A stretch of 64,000 nucleotides of DNA from Cerrena zonata (Eukaryota; Basidiomycota; Agaricomycetes; Polyporales; Cerrenaceae): positions 124,001-188,000 of the forward strand of contig JASBNA010000012.1 in the NCBI GenBank assembly GCA_038087015.1, in the 5' to 3' direction. Below, piece after piece: positions 35,244 through 48,241 of the stretch. The notes under the pieces were generated by a model, which was not told where the DNA came from, did not search any database, and saw only the letters and a program-made list of their open reading frames with translations. The first letter of the stretch is position 1, and each line of letters begins with the position of its first letter. The position numbers were made by a program, and so were the translations under genes.

Positions 35244-37631
35244 ATGCCGGACGAACGTCTAGTCGATTCAAAAGCAACTTTTGCGCAATTTGGACATATC
35301 CTCGATGCACGGATACTCCGGGCTCTGGCCGATTTGGGATTCGCCAGACCAACCCTTGTACAAACAAAAGCGATACCTCTGGCACTGGAAAATCGAGACA
35401 TTCTTGCGAGGGCGAGAACAGGAAGTGGAAAGACTGCAGCGTATTGTATTCCGTTAGTGCAAAAGGTGCTGAATGCAAAGTCGGTGCGTCTTTATCAAAC
35501 CTACAGCATTCTATAAATTTATCACCTGAGCATTTCCCTCATATGGTCTACCACCTTCTGTCTGTCTTAATGCATGCAGTCCCCTTCTTCATCAGAAAGC
35601 CCGTTGCAAGCAACCAGAGCACTAGTTTTGGTTCCTACTCGAGAGCTCTCGGAACAGGTCACCTCACATCTGCGTAGCATAATCAAGTACTGTGACAAGG
35701 ACGTTAACATCTGCAACGTCTGCTCCGGAACGAATAACCATTTACAACGGTAAATCCCTTCTTACTGACTATTCGTCTAGTTGCTTATGCTATACCACAG
35801 AACGGTTTTATCAGATAAACCGGATATCGTCATTGCGACCCCTTCAAAAACACTCGCTTTACTTCAGTCGAAGGTGAGAAATTATCGCTTCAAGCTGTCT
35901 ATCGAAGGATATTCATAACAAAGTTCAGTCTCTGTCATTAGCCCATCTTGAAACATTGGTGATCGACGAGGCGGACTTGATTCTTTCGTATGGCCACGAC
36001 GATGATGTTCGTCAAATATTTGGAGGTGGTCATCTGCCGAAGGTCTTCCAAACCTTCCTGATGAGTGCTACCATGACGGAGGACGTCGAGACCTTAAAGG
36101 GTCTTGCTCTCCGAAGTCCCGTAAGTGTTCCGTTTGTTGTGGTCTTGCGAAGAGAAAATTCAAATAACACTAAAACAATAGGTTATCCTTAAACTTGAAG
36201 AAGATGAAGACGAGGCGGCCAACCTGACCCAATACTCTGTTCGGTGAGACTCGCACAAAAAGTCAATATCCTTACTATGTCTTACTAAACGTCTCTTAGC
36301 CCAACCGAAGTCGACAAATTCCTTCTTCTTTATGTCATCCTCAAGCTTAAGCTTATCAAGGGAAAATGCATCATTTTCGTTAACGATGTCGAGAGGTGTT
36401 ATCGCGTCAAACTCTTTTTGGAGCAGTTTTCAATAAAAAGCTGTGTTCTAAATTCCGAGCTCCCCTTGAACTCAAGGTACGAATATTCTGATCAACGTAC
36501 CCCGAACTATTTGTAACCTAAATTTTAGATATCATGTCGTCCAAGAGTTCAACAAAGGCGTGTATGATTATATCATTGCGTCTGATGAAGGTGTAGGAAA
36601 GACGGAACGGGACGAAGAGGAGGAAGAGGAGGACGCTGATGCTGAGGATGAATGTAAGCATTCCAGTTAACTCCTGATCATAATGCTAAATTTCGCTCCC
36701 ATTCTAGTTACATCTACTCAGCGGGAGGCAGAAGAGGAAAGTGAAGCCGAGGCGGAAGGAAGTGATGATAACGATAACGCAGAGTCCAGTACCACACGGA
36801 AACGGAAACGACAGAATGCACCAACTTCCGAAGTCGACTCAAAAACTCATAAACGCAAAAAAGGACAGAAGAACGATAAGGAGTATGGTGTCTCTCGCGG
36901 CGTTGATTTTGTCGATGTCTCGTGTGTCCTCAATTTCGATCTTCCACCATCTTCTCGCTCGTACACTCATCGCGTTGGTCGAACCGCTCGTGCAGGACGC
37001 ACAGGCATGTCTCTTTCTTTCGTCGTTCCAGAAGAGGAATGGGGGAAGAATAAGGTGGTCGGATGTGTGGAGAGTACGAAGAAGGACGAGAAGGTGTTTG
37101 CGAGGATAGAGAAGGAGCAGGCGGCGAGAGGTAGTAAAATCAAGGAGTATCAGTTCGATATGAAACAGGTCGAGGCGTTTAGGTATCGGATGGAGGATGC
37201 TCTGCGAGCGGTGACGAGAAGTTCGATTAGGGAGGCGAGGATCAAGGAGTTGAAGACGGAAATATTGAACTCTGAGAAATTGAAGGTACGAAATGCCTCG
37301 GACATTCTTGCTTCTAGTGACTATATTGACCGCTTCACGATCACAGGCGCATTTCGAAGATAACCCCAACGATTTGGAGTATCTTCGACACGATAAACCC
37401 CTTCATCCGACTCGCGTTCAGTCACATATGAAGCACGTTCCCAAGTACCTCCTTCCACGCATTGCTCCTGTCCCGAGAACCGAGTCCAATGAAGCAACGC
37501 AAGAAGTCGGGTTCGTTCCTTTCAAGAAGACTAGCTCTAGTCGAGGGAGAGGTCGGGGCCGGGGTGGAAGAGGTGGGAGTAGCGGGAGAGGTAAAAGGAA
37601 GGGTGACCCTTTGAGAAAATTTGGTCGGTAG
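35244..37631 (+). CDS. DBP9: DEAD-box RNA helicase DBP9 (DDX56 family)
   Basis: Nine exons (35244-35483, 35580-35749, 35801-35873, 35929-36120, 36182-36243, 36300-36476, 36529-36653, 36708-37285, 37347-37631) sum to 1,902 nt, about 633 residues. It is a nucleolar ATP-dependent helicase for 60S ribosome assembly. Motifs in order: Q motif ([16 protein letters not shown]), [13 protein letters not shown] (I), PTRELSEQ (Ia), [11 protein letters not shown] (Ib), [13 protein letters not shown] (II, DEAD), LMSATM (III), [20 protein letters not shown] (IV), [16 protein letters not shown] and [10 protein letters not shown] (VI). A Dbp9-specific [18 protein letters not shown] is present. An acidic and basic insert ([10 protein letters not shown] ... 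RKRKRQN) separates the two halves of domain 2. The C-terminus is an RGG tract ([11 protein letters not shown]). Confidence 0.95.
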
Positions 37632-38844
37632 TGGTTGCATCTCAATACAGGGCCATGTATGATGGGTAAGGTGTCATTGTACATTATACTCGTTCAAAGT
37701 AAATATTGATGCCGGGCTATCAGGATCGTTTTACCACTGCATTTAGAACAAAATTTGATGGATAAAACTGCTACGTACTCACCTCACTAAGGAAGGTAAA
37801 TCCCGGGTACCTCGAGTCTGCATTATTGAGCGTTGAATGTTGAAGCTTGACGAGTTGAAATATTGACATCTCGAGGTAATATTCAGGCTCCAAGCTAGGC
37901 ACCGTATAACGCATTGGGACCACTACAAACTGAGATACACTCGCTCACTGATCAAGTCGACTAATGTCGCTGGCTGTTTGTATTCATGGTCATTTCCTGC
38001 CCTCGCAAACGTCGCTAACAGGACATATCCTATAGATTCCCCAGATACTTACAATCGTCCATGCACTGTCATTTTCCCTCTCCGTACCTTCGCGCAGTCT
38101 TGATATACATTCCGAGGAGCAAGGCAAAGACCTTAACTCACAGCGTGAGGGTGAATATCAAAATGTAATCGCACTGATCTTTTGATTTATCAATGATCTT
38201 CCCACTGTGTACAAGGTGTTCTGAACGCCTGGTCAACCAAATATATGGGAGGAGGTTTGCGGTGTAGATATTCTACGAAATGTAGGACGACTCCATGTGA
38301 AGAGGTTGGAGAAAGGTACTGTTGACAGGAGACTGGATATGTGAGTCAGCAAATGTGGATGTTCTAGCATTACTCATCATCATACGTTGATCACTAGGTA
38401 GTTCCACGGTACTACTGTAGTGTTCTTTTCTGAGTCATCTGGGATTGATTTCAATCACAAAGATCCGATACTCTCACTCCGATTACGTAAATCAACATAT
38501 TTCAACAGGTTGTTCAGTGCAATTCTGCAACTATAGAAGGACTGTCTATGGTATCCATGCCCACTAGCGAAATTATATGTGTAAAGCTCCTGTCAAGACT
38601 TGATATATATATCTATAATCATCAGGAACCTCACAAAGATTTGATCGCGGCAGAGATGAAGCTACCTTCGGTGTAGCTTTTCTTACACATCGATTCCCGG
38701 TCCCCGAGGCTGACGTTGGCTAGGATTTTTCCGCCGCTGATACTTATATCAGACCAATTGCGCTGTTCTCTTTAGCCTACAATACCAAACGTATCCTACC
38801 CTCACTACTATCCGTGTTCTCGGAAATCATCCTTACAGACAGCG
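37632..38844. other. Intergenic interval
   Basis: About 1.2 kb with no supported gene. The first part should hold the DBP9 3' UTR. A CTTATATCAGACC stretch near 38744 could supply the promoter of the hydrolase that follows. Confidence 0.5.
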
Positions 38845-40211
38845 ATGTCCTCGAATGTCCTCAACCCTGAAATTGCTGCCATATTGGCAAAATTGCCCGC
38901 TCGCCCTAAAGGACGTTTGCCTATTGAACAGCAACGTGCTGGTTTTGCCATGATGATGGCTGGTATGCATGCGGGACTAGCACCCCATTTGCCGAACGGT
39001 AAATCCTGTGTCCGTCTCCCTTATCGCTGATTCTCACAACCTCACCTCACACAGAATCGGAGTACACTGTAGAAGATCATACAGTTCCTGTCGAAGGCGG
39101 CGAGATCAAGGTCCGCAGTGTCGTCCCCAAGGGGGGCGAGAACTTCCCACTACTTGTATGGTTCCACGGAGGAGGCAAGCGAACATTTACTTACCTCTTT
39201 GTACACGTTCTCACATGTGCTATAGGGTGGGCTCTTGGAGACATTGATATGGATGACTACTATCTCAGAATCATTTCTGTGAAGCTTAAGGTGTCCACTG
39301 TAAATGTTGAGTACAGGTACGTGCCACTGGCATATTTTCTCTTTCGGTTGCCGCTAAACTTGCTTACAGACTCGCTCCAGAATTTTTATTCCCCACTGGG
39401 ATCAATGATGCATATGCCGGACTGAAATGGGTACGTACTATACTCATTAATCATATGACAGAACACCCCATTGATAATGAACAAAACATAGGCTGCGGAG
39501 AACGCCAAAGCGTTGTCCGTATCCCTTTCTAACGGATTCATCGTTGGTGGTACGTCAGCCGGAGGGAACCTTGCCGCTTCTGTTTCGTTGCTCGCTCGCG
39601 ACGATGCGTTCTTCAAGGATCGACCTCTTACTGGTCAGCTCCTTATCATACCTTCAGTAGTGCACATTGATGCTAACGTGGATGTGTAAGTCATCGATTT
39701 TGTGTGATTCTCAATGTCACTTACAATTATTCTTCGCCTAGATATCGCACTGAGCTTCTATCTATGGAGGAGAACAAGGATGCTCCGTCACTTGATGCAG
39801 ACGCGGTACGACAGTTCAATGGTAAGTACAAATGCAACCAGAGACTCGGAATTTATGCTGATTTTAGTATAGAGATGCTGCAAGCACCTCCCGAAGATCC
39901 ACGATTCTCCGTTCTCCTGGCTGAAAGTCATGCAAACCTTCCGCCAGCCTACATCCAAGTGTCCGGACTGGACCCTCTTCGTGACGAGGGTATTCTGTAC
40001 GAAAAGGTATTAAGAAATGCTGGTGTCAAGACACAAATCATAGTGTACGTGGAATGGCTATGCTTGACAATCATGGCTTATTTTAGCGTTTTTCTACAGC
40101 TATCCCGGGCTTCCTCATGGAGGACATGGGTTCCTGACGACAAGCATTGCTACCAAATTCAACAAGGACACACGCGACGGCATTCGATGGCTTCTTTCAG
40201 GACACGTATAA
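38845..40211 (+). CDS. HSL-type alpha/beta hydrolase (carboxylesterase/lipase-like)
   Basis: Eight exons (38845-38998, 39055-39174, 39226-39316, 39370-39430, 39492-39685, 39742-39821, 39873-40044, 40100-40211) give about 327 residues, the usual size. It belongs to the hormone-sensitive-lipase group of serine esterases. Seen: the oxyanion motif HGGGWALGD, the VEYRLAPE motif, nucleophile elbow GGTSAGGNLA, acid region GLDPLRDEG and catalytic His in PHGGHGFL. There is no signal peptide, so it is probably cytosolic. The second intron (39175-39225) starts GCAAGC, a GC-AG intron that splits the HGGG codons. Substrate is unknown; many mushroom paralogues act on small acyl or aryl esters. Confidence 0.88.
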
Positions 40212-40680
40212 GCTTACGTGTTCTTGAACCCGGGAAATCAAGAGTCTGAGATCTGACTCAAAGAATCAAGCCTCTGTTATGATGTATTTTGTGTAGCAAC
40301 CAGATATAGTCCAGAATGTGAAAAAAACCGTCGTGGCCCATTGTGCACAGAATGCCGACCTTTCTTTGAACCATACTATCCTAGAAAGTACGACAATGCA
40401 CTCACGACAGTCAGCTCGAACCCGTACATCAGATGTTAATGAGAGGGATATAACATCTTGGTGGGGGGCTGCGGTATCTCTAAACGGTTCTAGTGAATGA
40501 AATTTCCTTAGTCAACATGTGACAGTGCATGGTAACTTGCCCAGAGTCCTGATAGATGTGTCAATAATTTTTAAACAATGTATAAACGTGGCTTACAAAG
40601 TGATTCTCTCAATTTATGGGCTAGATGGGAGTGATAGCCTTTCCCATCGAGGCTGATAATTGGGAGAATGTTCAAAGTAA

Positions 40681-41302
40681 GTATACAGTACAGATGCAAT
40701 GGTTATGTATAATCAGCCACTGCTCAACCATCTCCCCGGGGAGATATTGTCTTTGTCGTTAATCGTTATGTTGGAGCAAGGTTTTGATGTGGATGCACCG
40801 GTGACCAAACCCGAGCGCGATAGATAAAGGGTTCCGAATATGTGGATTTAGCTTGCCGTCCGCTATGAATCTGTCAGGGTTGAGACGTTCCAGCTCAGGG
40901 TAATCCTCCTGTGTAACATGGTCCTAAACGAGATATATGTCATGAACAGAGTAAGCCGGATTAATGAATAAAAAGGTACCATTGATTCTGCAAGAGAGCA
41001 TATAAGAGTCGGTAGTAAGATCACGACTGTAATATTCACAGCTATTATCGTAGTACCCTTTGGAATGAAGAAACCTCTGTATTCGTCGTCACGTGTGATA
41101 GAACGAGGAAGTACTATAGGTGTTACGGGCATCCATCGCATACACTCAAGTGCAATAGCTTGGATGTAGATGTGGTTACTGTAGTCGTCGAAATCGGGAA
41201 GTCTGTTAGGTCCAACAACGCGGTCTAGCTCTTCCTGTGCCCTTTTTGGTACATTTGGATACAGAAACATCACAATGAAAAAGGATTGCGCGGCAGCTGA
41301 TG
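40681..41302 (-). pseudogene. Truncated cytochrome P450 relic, heme Cys replaced by Ser
   Basis: Only the C-terminal half of a P450 remains, closely related to the intact copy at 41721-43836. It has TSAAAQSFF, then YPNVPKRAQEELDRVVGPNR and the K-helix ECMRW (ExxR). PKGTTIIAV and EEDYPELERLNPDRF (PERF region) follow. The heme loop reads LGFGHR, an intron-like break, then ISPGRWLSSG and a stop; the axial cysteine (ICPGRW in the paralogues) is serine through TGC to TCC. An exon near 40910 has slipped frame. Upstream of the I-helix nothing P450-like is seen, so the N-terminal half is lost. Confidence 0.85.
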
Positions 41303-41720
41303 TCTGTAGTAGAGAATGTGGTTATAATAAGTTAGGTCCACTCACGACGAAAGCGCAAATACCGGATGTCCACCAATACCTACAAGATCCGAGCAAGACC
41401 GTGGTATTGACAGTCGATCAAGGTATCGCCACTGAATATTGTGACAATGATGTCTAAGGGCCCCCGAAGTTCCAGAGGTACTATCGTGACGGGGAAGAAG
41501 AGACGAGTCAGGCCTAGGTACCAGATTTGGTTCCGGATCGCTTGCTTAGCGACACTCTGCCGGGTGTAACTGAGAAATTGCAGGTCAAAATGCTAGAGAA
41601 AATCGGTGGGAAAGACCAGCACTGTCGATAGTCTGCCAGTCCTTCTCATTTGGTGTAGGTAGATACAAGATGTAGACCATAGTCTGGTATATTATATACT
41701 TAGACAAGTTGGGCATGCAT

Positions 41721-43836
41721 CTAGAGCGAGGATGACCATTCTCGAATCAACCTCTTCGCGTTCTCCGAGCGAGGCATCACTGTGCAAGGAACATTCTCAA
41801 TAACTCTGTAGGAGGGAAGCGTGAGCTATTATATCGTAAATATTGAGACGACTCTGCTTACAGGTTTGACCCCTCAATGTTATTTTTTGATGGGTCAAAT
41901 TTCATTCCATCAGATCCTAGAATGGGGTATACATCTAAAGTATGAAGCACAGATGCAATGGTTATGAACAATGAGCTACTGCTCAACCATCGTCCTGGGC
42001 AGATACTACTTGCTATCAGCAATTAGTATGGGAAATGGAGAAAGTGTAAGCGTACCGACGGCCAAACCCGAAGGAGATCATGGTGGGGCTCCGGACATCT
42101 GGATCCAACCCCCCACCCCTGATGAACCTGTCAGGATTGAATCGTTCCGGCTCTGGGTAGTCGTCTGGATCGTGGAGCATTGCCCTAAATCGAGAACCGG
42201 TTACTCATCGAGCTGCATACAGTAAAGGGATAGATACCATTGATTCTGCAATCGCAAACGTGAGAGTTGGTAGTGGAAAGATGGCCGTAATACTCACAGC
42301 TATGATCATTGTACCCTTCGGGATGAATAACCCTTTGTACTCGTCATCGCGTATGACAGAATGGGCCATTCCAATTGGAGCAACAGGCATCCAGCGCATA
42401 CACTCGAGTGCGACGGCTTGAATGTAGATGAGGTTGTCATAGTCATCGAAATCAGGGAGCCTGTCAGGTCCAACAATACGATCTAGCTCTTGTTGTGCTT
42501 TTCGTTGCACATCTGGATACAGAGACATCGCAATAAAGAAAGACTGGGCAGCGGCGGTCGTCTGATTCGTAAAACGTGGTATCAGTCAGACAACTCTCCC
42601 ATCAGACCAATCGAAAGGTAACTCACTGTATCCGCGGCAGCTAAAGAGAACGAAGAGATAAAACGACGGTTTCTATAATCTTGAGAATCTAAACACACCT
42701 CCGTAGGCTGCACCCGTGACCCCACGAGCAATTTCTTCCCTTTCATTCCGACCTAATTCCCCACTTACACTCGCGTTTCCTTGAATCTTTTCTGTCATGT
42801 TTGTGACGACCGATGGCCCGGCTTTTCCAAGAGCCTAAGAAAATCGTATTAGCAAGATTTCTAGACGATGAATAGTTGTCATACAATGTTTTGCATAACA
42901 GCATCGAAAGGCTTGTCCACCATTTCGTCTATTATTGGTCCATACTTCAAGGCCCATTTCTTGAAATATGCCCCCGGGAGCCAGTTTGGAACGTATCGCA
43001 ATATTGGTAGTGATTCTACCCAAAATTTTCCCGGGACTTGGACTTGGCTGAGTGCCGAGAGAGCCTCCTCAGCTATTTGTATATATTCATCATGCATGTT
43101 AGTCACATCCATGTCGTAGACAACCTTCAGGATGATGGCAGAATATATCCTAAACCGCTCAAAGTAGTTAGTATAACTATTGGACCCACAGGAATACGAT
43201 ATATACACACAAGTGGATATGGTGACTCAATCCATCTGGCTCATCTAAGGCCCGCTGAAGAAACGCACGAGATTGTTGGAGTTGGATAGGTTGATAATCG
43301 GAAACCGCATGTTGGTGGAAAAATTGATGAAACTGTCGCCGATATGTACGCCACCTGGGGCCGTACTCCATAACGGCAAAATTCCAAGGTCGTGGAGATA
43401 CGCTATAAAATAAGTTTTAAGGGCAAGCTCTGGTCATTGTTATATTGTAAAATAACTCACATATCAAGCATACGTATGTGGGGTCTGCTTGAATATATGT
43501 CTGAGCGTTTGTCTAAGAGATCCAAGGCAGCTTGTGCAGAACCAAGAACGACGACAGCTTGTGTAGGTGTTTTGAGATACAAGACATCACCTAATTACCG
43601 AAGGTTAGGGTCATATAGGCTAGAGTCTGTAGGAAAGGGAGGAAGGTACCATAACTATTAGACCATTCCCGAAATTGTTTCCACGGCATAGAGCTTGGGA
43701 TATCGAACATATTTCCGAGAACTGGAACACCTTTAGGGCCAGGAGGTAGAGGCAAGGAATGCAATGGACGACGTTTTAGCCATTGGAACAGTAGCAGCAA
43801 CAACGGAGACAAGATAATAGCTATTAGGATGGCCAT
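41721..43836 (-). CDS. Cytochrome P450 monooxygenase (copy B)
   Basis: A multi-exon gene coding a full P450. An N-terminal membrane anchor (MAILIAIILSPLLLLLFQWL) is followed by the proline hinge LPLPPGPKGVPVLGN. Next come SPRPWNFAVMEYGPRWRTYR (C-helix W-x-x-x-R) and AADTTAAAQSFF (I-helix). ECMRWMPVAP (ExxR), YPEPERFNPDRF and FGFGRRICPGRW (heme Cys) complete it. The ending LIREWSSSL and stop lie at 41721. The protein should be ER-bound and take electrons from cytochrome P450 reductase. Conserved intron positions, including one inside FGRR/ICPG, are shared with the copy at 48242-50352. It resembles the Agaricomycete group often annotated as O-methylsterigmatocystin oxidoreductase-like; substrate unknown. 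I did not sum every exon. Confidence 0.87.
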
Positions 43837-44846
43837 GCTGATGGACTGTGCAAATTGTTAGGGACGCTCTGACAGTGGACTTTCATGGTCATATATAGAT
43901 ATACGACTGAAGAGGTTCCTGCCCAAATTGTGCCAATGGAGATAGGTTGGCGGGAGTCAGAATTGTGCGGGTCCGATCAAACATCCGCGAATTGTTGGAG
44001 TCAGCTTATGTAGCCGTATACCGACGGTCTGCCAAATCTTAATTGACGTGGCACAATACAGATACGTACTTACCTCATCAACGCCATCGTGACCAGTAAC
44101 TCTTTGCATTGAGGAGTATATCGGTTCCGGAGCTATACAATGGGTCTTAGATGCGAGATACCCTTGATGCACATCGACGTGTGTCTGCCCAAGTCGGAGT
44201 CTATGTGTACTCCCTGACAGATCCACTATATTTATGCGAAGAGGAATCGTTTAATGCTTTCTGAGAAAGCTGATAGAGGGGATAAACGGTATAAAGTGCC
44301 GTCGAACACATTGACTCGACTTTGATTGAAGAGGAAACATGCTCGTCAGAGATACTGAGAACCATCGTCTCCGGGCTGAATTTGTATTTCAGCAATTTGC
44401 TTTGGGCCATGGGCATAGCAAGGGTATGCTTACCCTCTTCTCTGAATGCAACTCGTCCACAGGAATTGCATCAAGGTTAGAGTGAGCGTGTTTGAGAGTC
44501 TCAATGTCGAAGTGCTTCTAGGAGATGTCGACTAAGGCATTGATATCGAGAACCATTTGTCGATTGAATTGGATCTTTGTTGGCAGACTTTGCATTTCGG
44601 TACAGAACATACAAGTCAAATTTCTTCCTATAGTTTAAAGTCATAATATGGATGTATAATGTTGCTTTGTTAAAGTCTGTTTAGACCTTCCAGCACAACT
44701 TGAACGCTCGGCTTGGTGGCGACACGATCACGTGTCAAACACGCTCTCCAACGCGACGACGAGCGGCATTCAAGCTCTTGCGACACCGTTTCTTGTGAAT
44801 GTTCAAAGCTTTGGTTAGCTCTGTATTTCTGTATTTCTCCTCATGA
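43837..44846. other. Intergenic interval between P450-B and the AGC kinase
   Basis: About 1 kb separating divergent genes. Short minus-strand frames at 43957-44416 show no domain. A CATATATAGATATACG stretch near 43890 may be the P450-B core promoter. Confidence 0.5.
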
Positions 44847-47556
44847 ATGTCTCTACGTTGGTCAAAACGAAGAGACCGTTTGTTCAACTTACTTGGTTAC
44901 GATAGTAAAGGGTCCGAAGAAGAGGTCGCATTGGCCCTCGATCGCATTCTTCATGGACAGAGTGTCATCGGTAGAACATGTGAGCACAAGGACATGTGCA
45001 ATGCAATCCACTCACCACTCAACAACCTTGTATTGTAGCCAAGACAGCTCAGATCGATGACTTGCGGTTTTCTGACAAGGACTTGAACGTTGTTGGAACA
45101 CTCGAGTATGGTCAGTTTGGCGTTGTGAGTACATGCCGTATACAACCCCGCCGTGACTGATGGTATCCGGACAGATTGATGTCGTCTCATGTAAACTGAA
45201 CGGACGTGTATATGTTCGCAAAACGATCGAGAAGCGGTTTGCACTCAAGACTCGTGATGTACGTTCCCCTACTTGTCCGTGCGAAATACTTGCATCAACA
45301 ATTTATACAGCAATGTTCCCCCCAAAACGAACGGAATATTCTGCTTCGGGCTCTTAAATCACAGACAAAGTGGGCTCCACATCTGTTATGTGCATACCAG
45401 ACGGCAACCCATCTGAACCTCGTGATGGATTATGCCGAGGGAGGGACACTATGGGATGTTCTAGAATCAAGTCCTCTCGATGGAAAAGTATCCGAAGCCG
45501 ACATTCAGTGGTGGGCTCCTCAAGCTATCAGTGCCATTGATTGGTGCCATTCTCAAGGATTCGTCCATAGGTACTTCTATTGAGCCTTACACTCTATATA
45601 TGAACTTACTTCGAATCCAGGGACATTAAACCTCACAACTTTGTTTTGACATCGAATGCTCATGTGCTGCTCATCGACTTCGGGTCAGCCGCTCCTCTAC
45701 TCCCCCCGAACTCAGATGGGAGCCAGCAAATTGCCAAAGTACACTGTCAAGCACCTTGTGGTACTTGTGATTATATCTCCCCTGAAATCTTACAAGCACA
45801 CGAGGAGGCACTGGTCGCTCTCGAGATGTCTGAGGATAATTTACAGCCTCAAGATGACAGTGTAGGTGGATATGGTAGAGAAACCGATTGGTGGAGTCTT
45901 GGTGCCATGCTCTATGAGATGGCTTATGGTGTTGCACCGTTCTTTGCGAGCGACATTCGCCAAACATATGCAAAAATCACAGATCACGCGGTAGGTCACC
46001 AGGACTTTGGAGGCGATTCACTCGGTGCTGATGGTTCTTGATGGAAGCGTTCCCTCCGTTTCAAAAACAATATTTCACTCTCCAGTTCATTCAAGGATTT
46101 TCTACGCAGGTAAATATTTTTGTGGACTTCGACAGACAACCACCGCTCATACGTATCCCTCAGACTTTTAACAACAGCCGAGCTACGCCTCGGACGATGT
46201 AGCATAGACGAGATAAGATTTCATGCATTTTTCGAAGGTACTAACTGGAGTAACCTACATGATCGTACGTCGCGACTGAATTTTTGAAGGACGGCCATTT
46301 ACTGAAATAACAAAGAATCAACACCCACTGACCTACACCTCCCTCAGTTCACATATTCCACTCCCATAGCCCCCGATGCGACAAACCAACCCTCTCACTC
46401 TCTTGCATTCACTCAAATGTCCGACCAATCTGATTCTAGAGCATTTGCCTTCTCAGCTCTTTTCGTATCTTCACCTGCTTCAGCACAAGGTGGTTCATTA
46501 CTTCAAGCGACACCTCTTCGGACACCTTCCCAAGGCTCTAGCCGTTCCATTCTGCGAGATCATACTACTGCGACCTCCTTCATTGGGTTCTCCTGGGGAC
46601 CTACCAGGGATGCCTTTGGCTCTGCTGGTGATCAACAAGACTCATCCCCCGCCAATCATCAACTCTTCACACCTCGTCCTCTCGGACACGCGACATCCTT
46701 ATCCCCTTTCTCCACCCTACAAGAGCGAAATCCCCAATCCACTCCTGCCGGAGCACAGCGATACCCCTTTGCGACACCCGTTAGGCCTAGTGCCTTTACA
46801 CCATATGGAACTCTTCCTCGTGCGAGTACGATTAGAAGAACTGCACCCCGACGTACTGTCTCCGATAGAGAAGCCATGAAACAGCTCGTGGACTGCATTG
46901 GAATGAGTGCACGGAAGAAGGTGCTCGAAAGTGGTCGGAAGCCCAAAGCTCTTATCAAGCTACCCAACTCTCGCTCATCGACTCTCAAAGAGTTGCGATT
47001 TGATAAGTCCGTCATGGTATTGAACGATGCTGGTATATCGTACAAGATCGATTCGGGGTCAGCTTCCGTCTCAGATACTACGGGAGTCAGTCTCTCCAAA
47101 CTGGAATATTCAGCCTCCTCACGATCGTTTTCGGCCCAAAGCCTCCCTGAGGCCACGTATAGTCTTCTGACGGAATCAGACTCTAGTCTTGATTCTGACA
47201 TACCACCGAGTCCCAGTCCGAGCCCAAGACCAGGTTCCGCGATGTCAGTTCTCTCTCGACGAAGTCAAACACCCACTACTGCGTATTTTCTCCGTGTGGG
47301 ATCGAATAGTTCTCGAAGCGTAGATAGTAAAGTATTTCATTCCCCACTAATCCCCGCAGATCCTCAATGGGGTACGGCTCCCCCTCGCACTACCGACGCT
47401 GGCGTCAACGAGAACTCTAAAAGTCAGATGGCGAACGAGGACCTTTCGTATGATATGCTCGATGCTTTCGAAAAGAGGCATAGTAGGCTTATGGATGATA
47501 TTGGTCTGTTGAGGGGCCGATTGGATAGGGTATCTGGGCGGTTGCGACGTAGCTGA
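44847..47556 (+). CDS. AGC-family Ser/Thr kinase (DMPK/ROCK-like) with long C-terminal extension
   Basis: Eight exons (44847-44979, 45039-45124, 45175-45258, 45311-45570, 45621-45990, 46048-46109, 46164-46264, 46370-47556) join to 2,283 nt, about 760 residues. Seen: glycine loop GTLEYGQFGVIDVVSC, Lys in VYVRKTIEKRFALKTRD, catalytic FVHRDIKPHNFVL, LIDFGSAAPL, and PCGTCDYISPEILQAHEEAL. ETDWWSLGAMLYEMAYGVAPF is strongly AGC/DMPK-like. The last exon, which alone looks like a separate gene starting at 46417, contains SFIGFSWGP. That fits the AGC hydrophobic motif F-x-x-F-S/T-aromatic and so argues for one gene. The extension is Ser/Pro-rich and ends in a short coiled coil (RLMDDIGLLRGRLDRVSGRL). 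Pathway is inferred (polarity or actin signalling). Confidence 0.75.
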
Positions 47557-48241
47557 TGATGACTCACTCCCTAATTTATGAAATGCATTGTTGTAATAGA
47601 AGGTTTCTGTATCTAATTACATACCATGGGTGTAGGAGCTGTATCGGATTGGGAGTAAATGATAGTCTGACGCTGGACTATCATAGTCAACTCAGGGTTG
47701 CTGGTACGTAGCGTTATGTTTGATCTAGATGGTGGACATGCTGAAATACGAACCCAGGCCAGATACCGAGAAATAATTGTTTCACCCGCTTATTTGGGGC
47801 GTGAAATCATCGTGGTCGTAGGCGGCTCTGGGCCCTTGCCTCCAACAGCATACTTATCGGACAGGCACTCATATTGGACGAACTTAAATGTTCGCGTCAC
47901 CAGTTTAGCTCTAGTGCAGTCTTAAAGAGTGGTGGTTCTGCATCCCACGTTCCTGAAAATGACATGGTATCGGAGCTTAGTCGCAAATATCTATGACGTT
48001 CAGGGAGTATATGATGAGTGCAGCTATTATTGCATATACAAATTGACAAGGTTACGTCGTGCTCCGTAAACTAGAGTGGTGGCGGTTTCATCCGTACTCT
48101 ATTCATTCCTTTGACGGAAACCAGGGCGAACTAACCGCAGACTCAATCTTCCGTACCACTCGGAACTCTTGACCTATAAATATTAGACTGAGTGCATACA
48201 AAGCTATCACGATATCTCCGCATCAAAGTCCAGTCTCCAGT
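47557..48241. other. Intergenic interval with P450-C promoter
   Basis: No supported gene; one short open frame at 47698-47925 has no domain. TATAAA at 48175-48180 lies 62 bp upstream of the P450-C start and is a fitting TATA box. Confidence 0.5.

Noticed and set aside
46417..47556. A separate gene starting MSDQSDSRAFAF
   Set aside because: The in-frame splice to the kinase and the AGC hydrophobic motif FIGFSW make it more likely the kinase's last exon, though an alternative start is not excluded.
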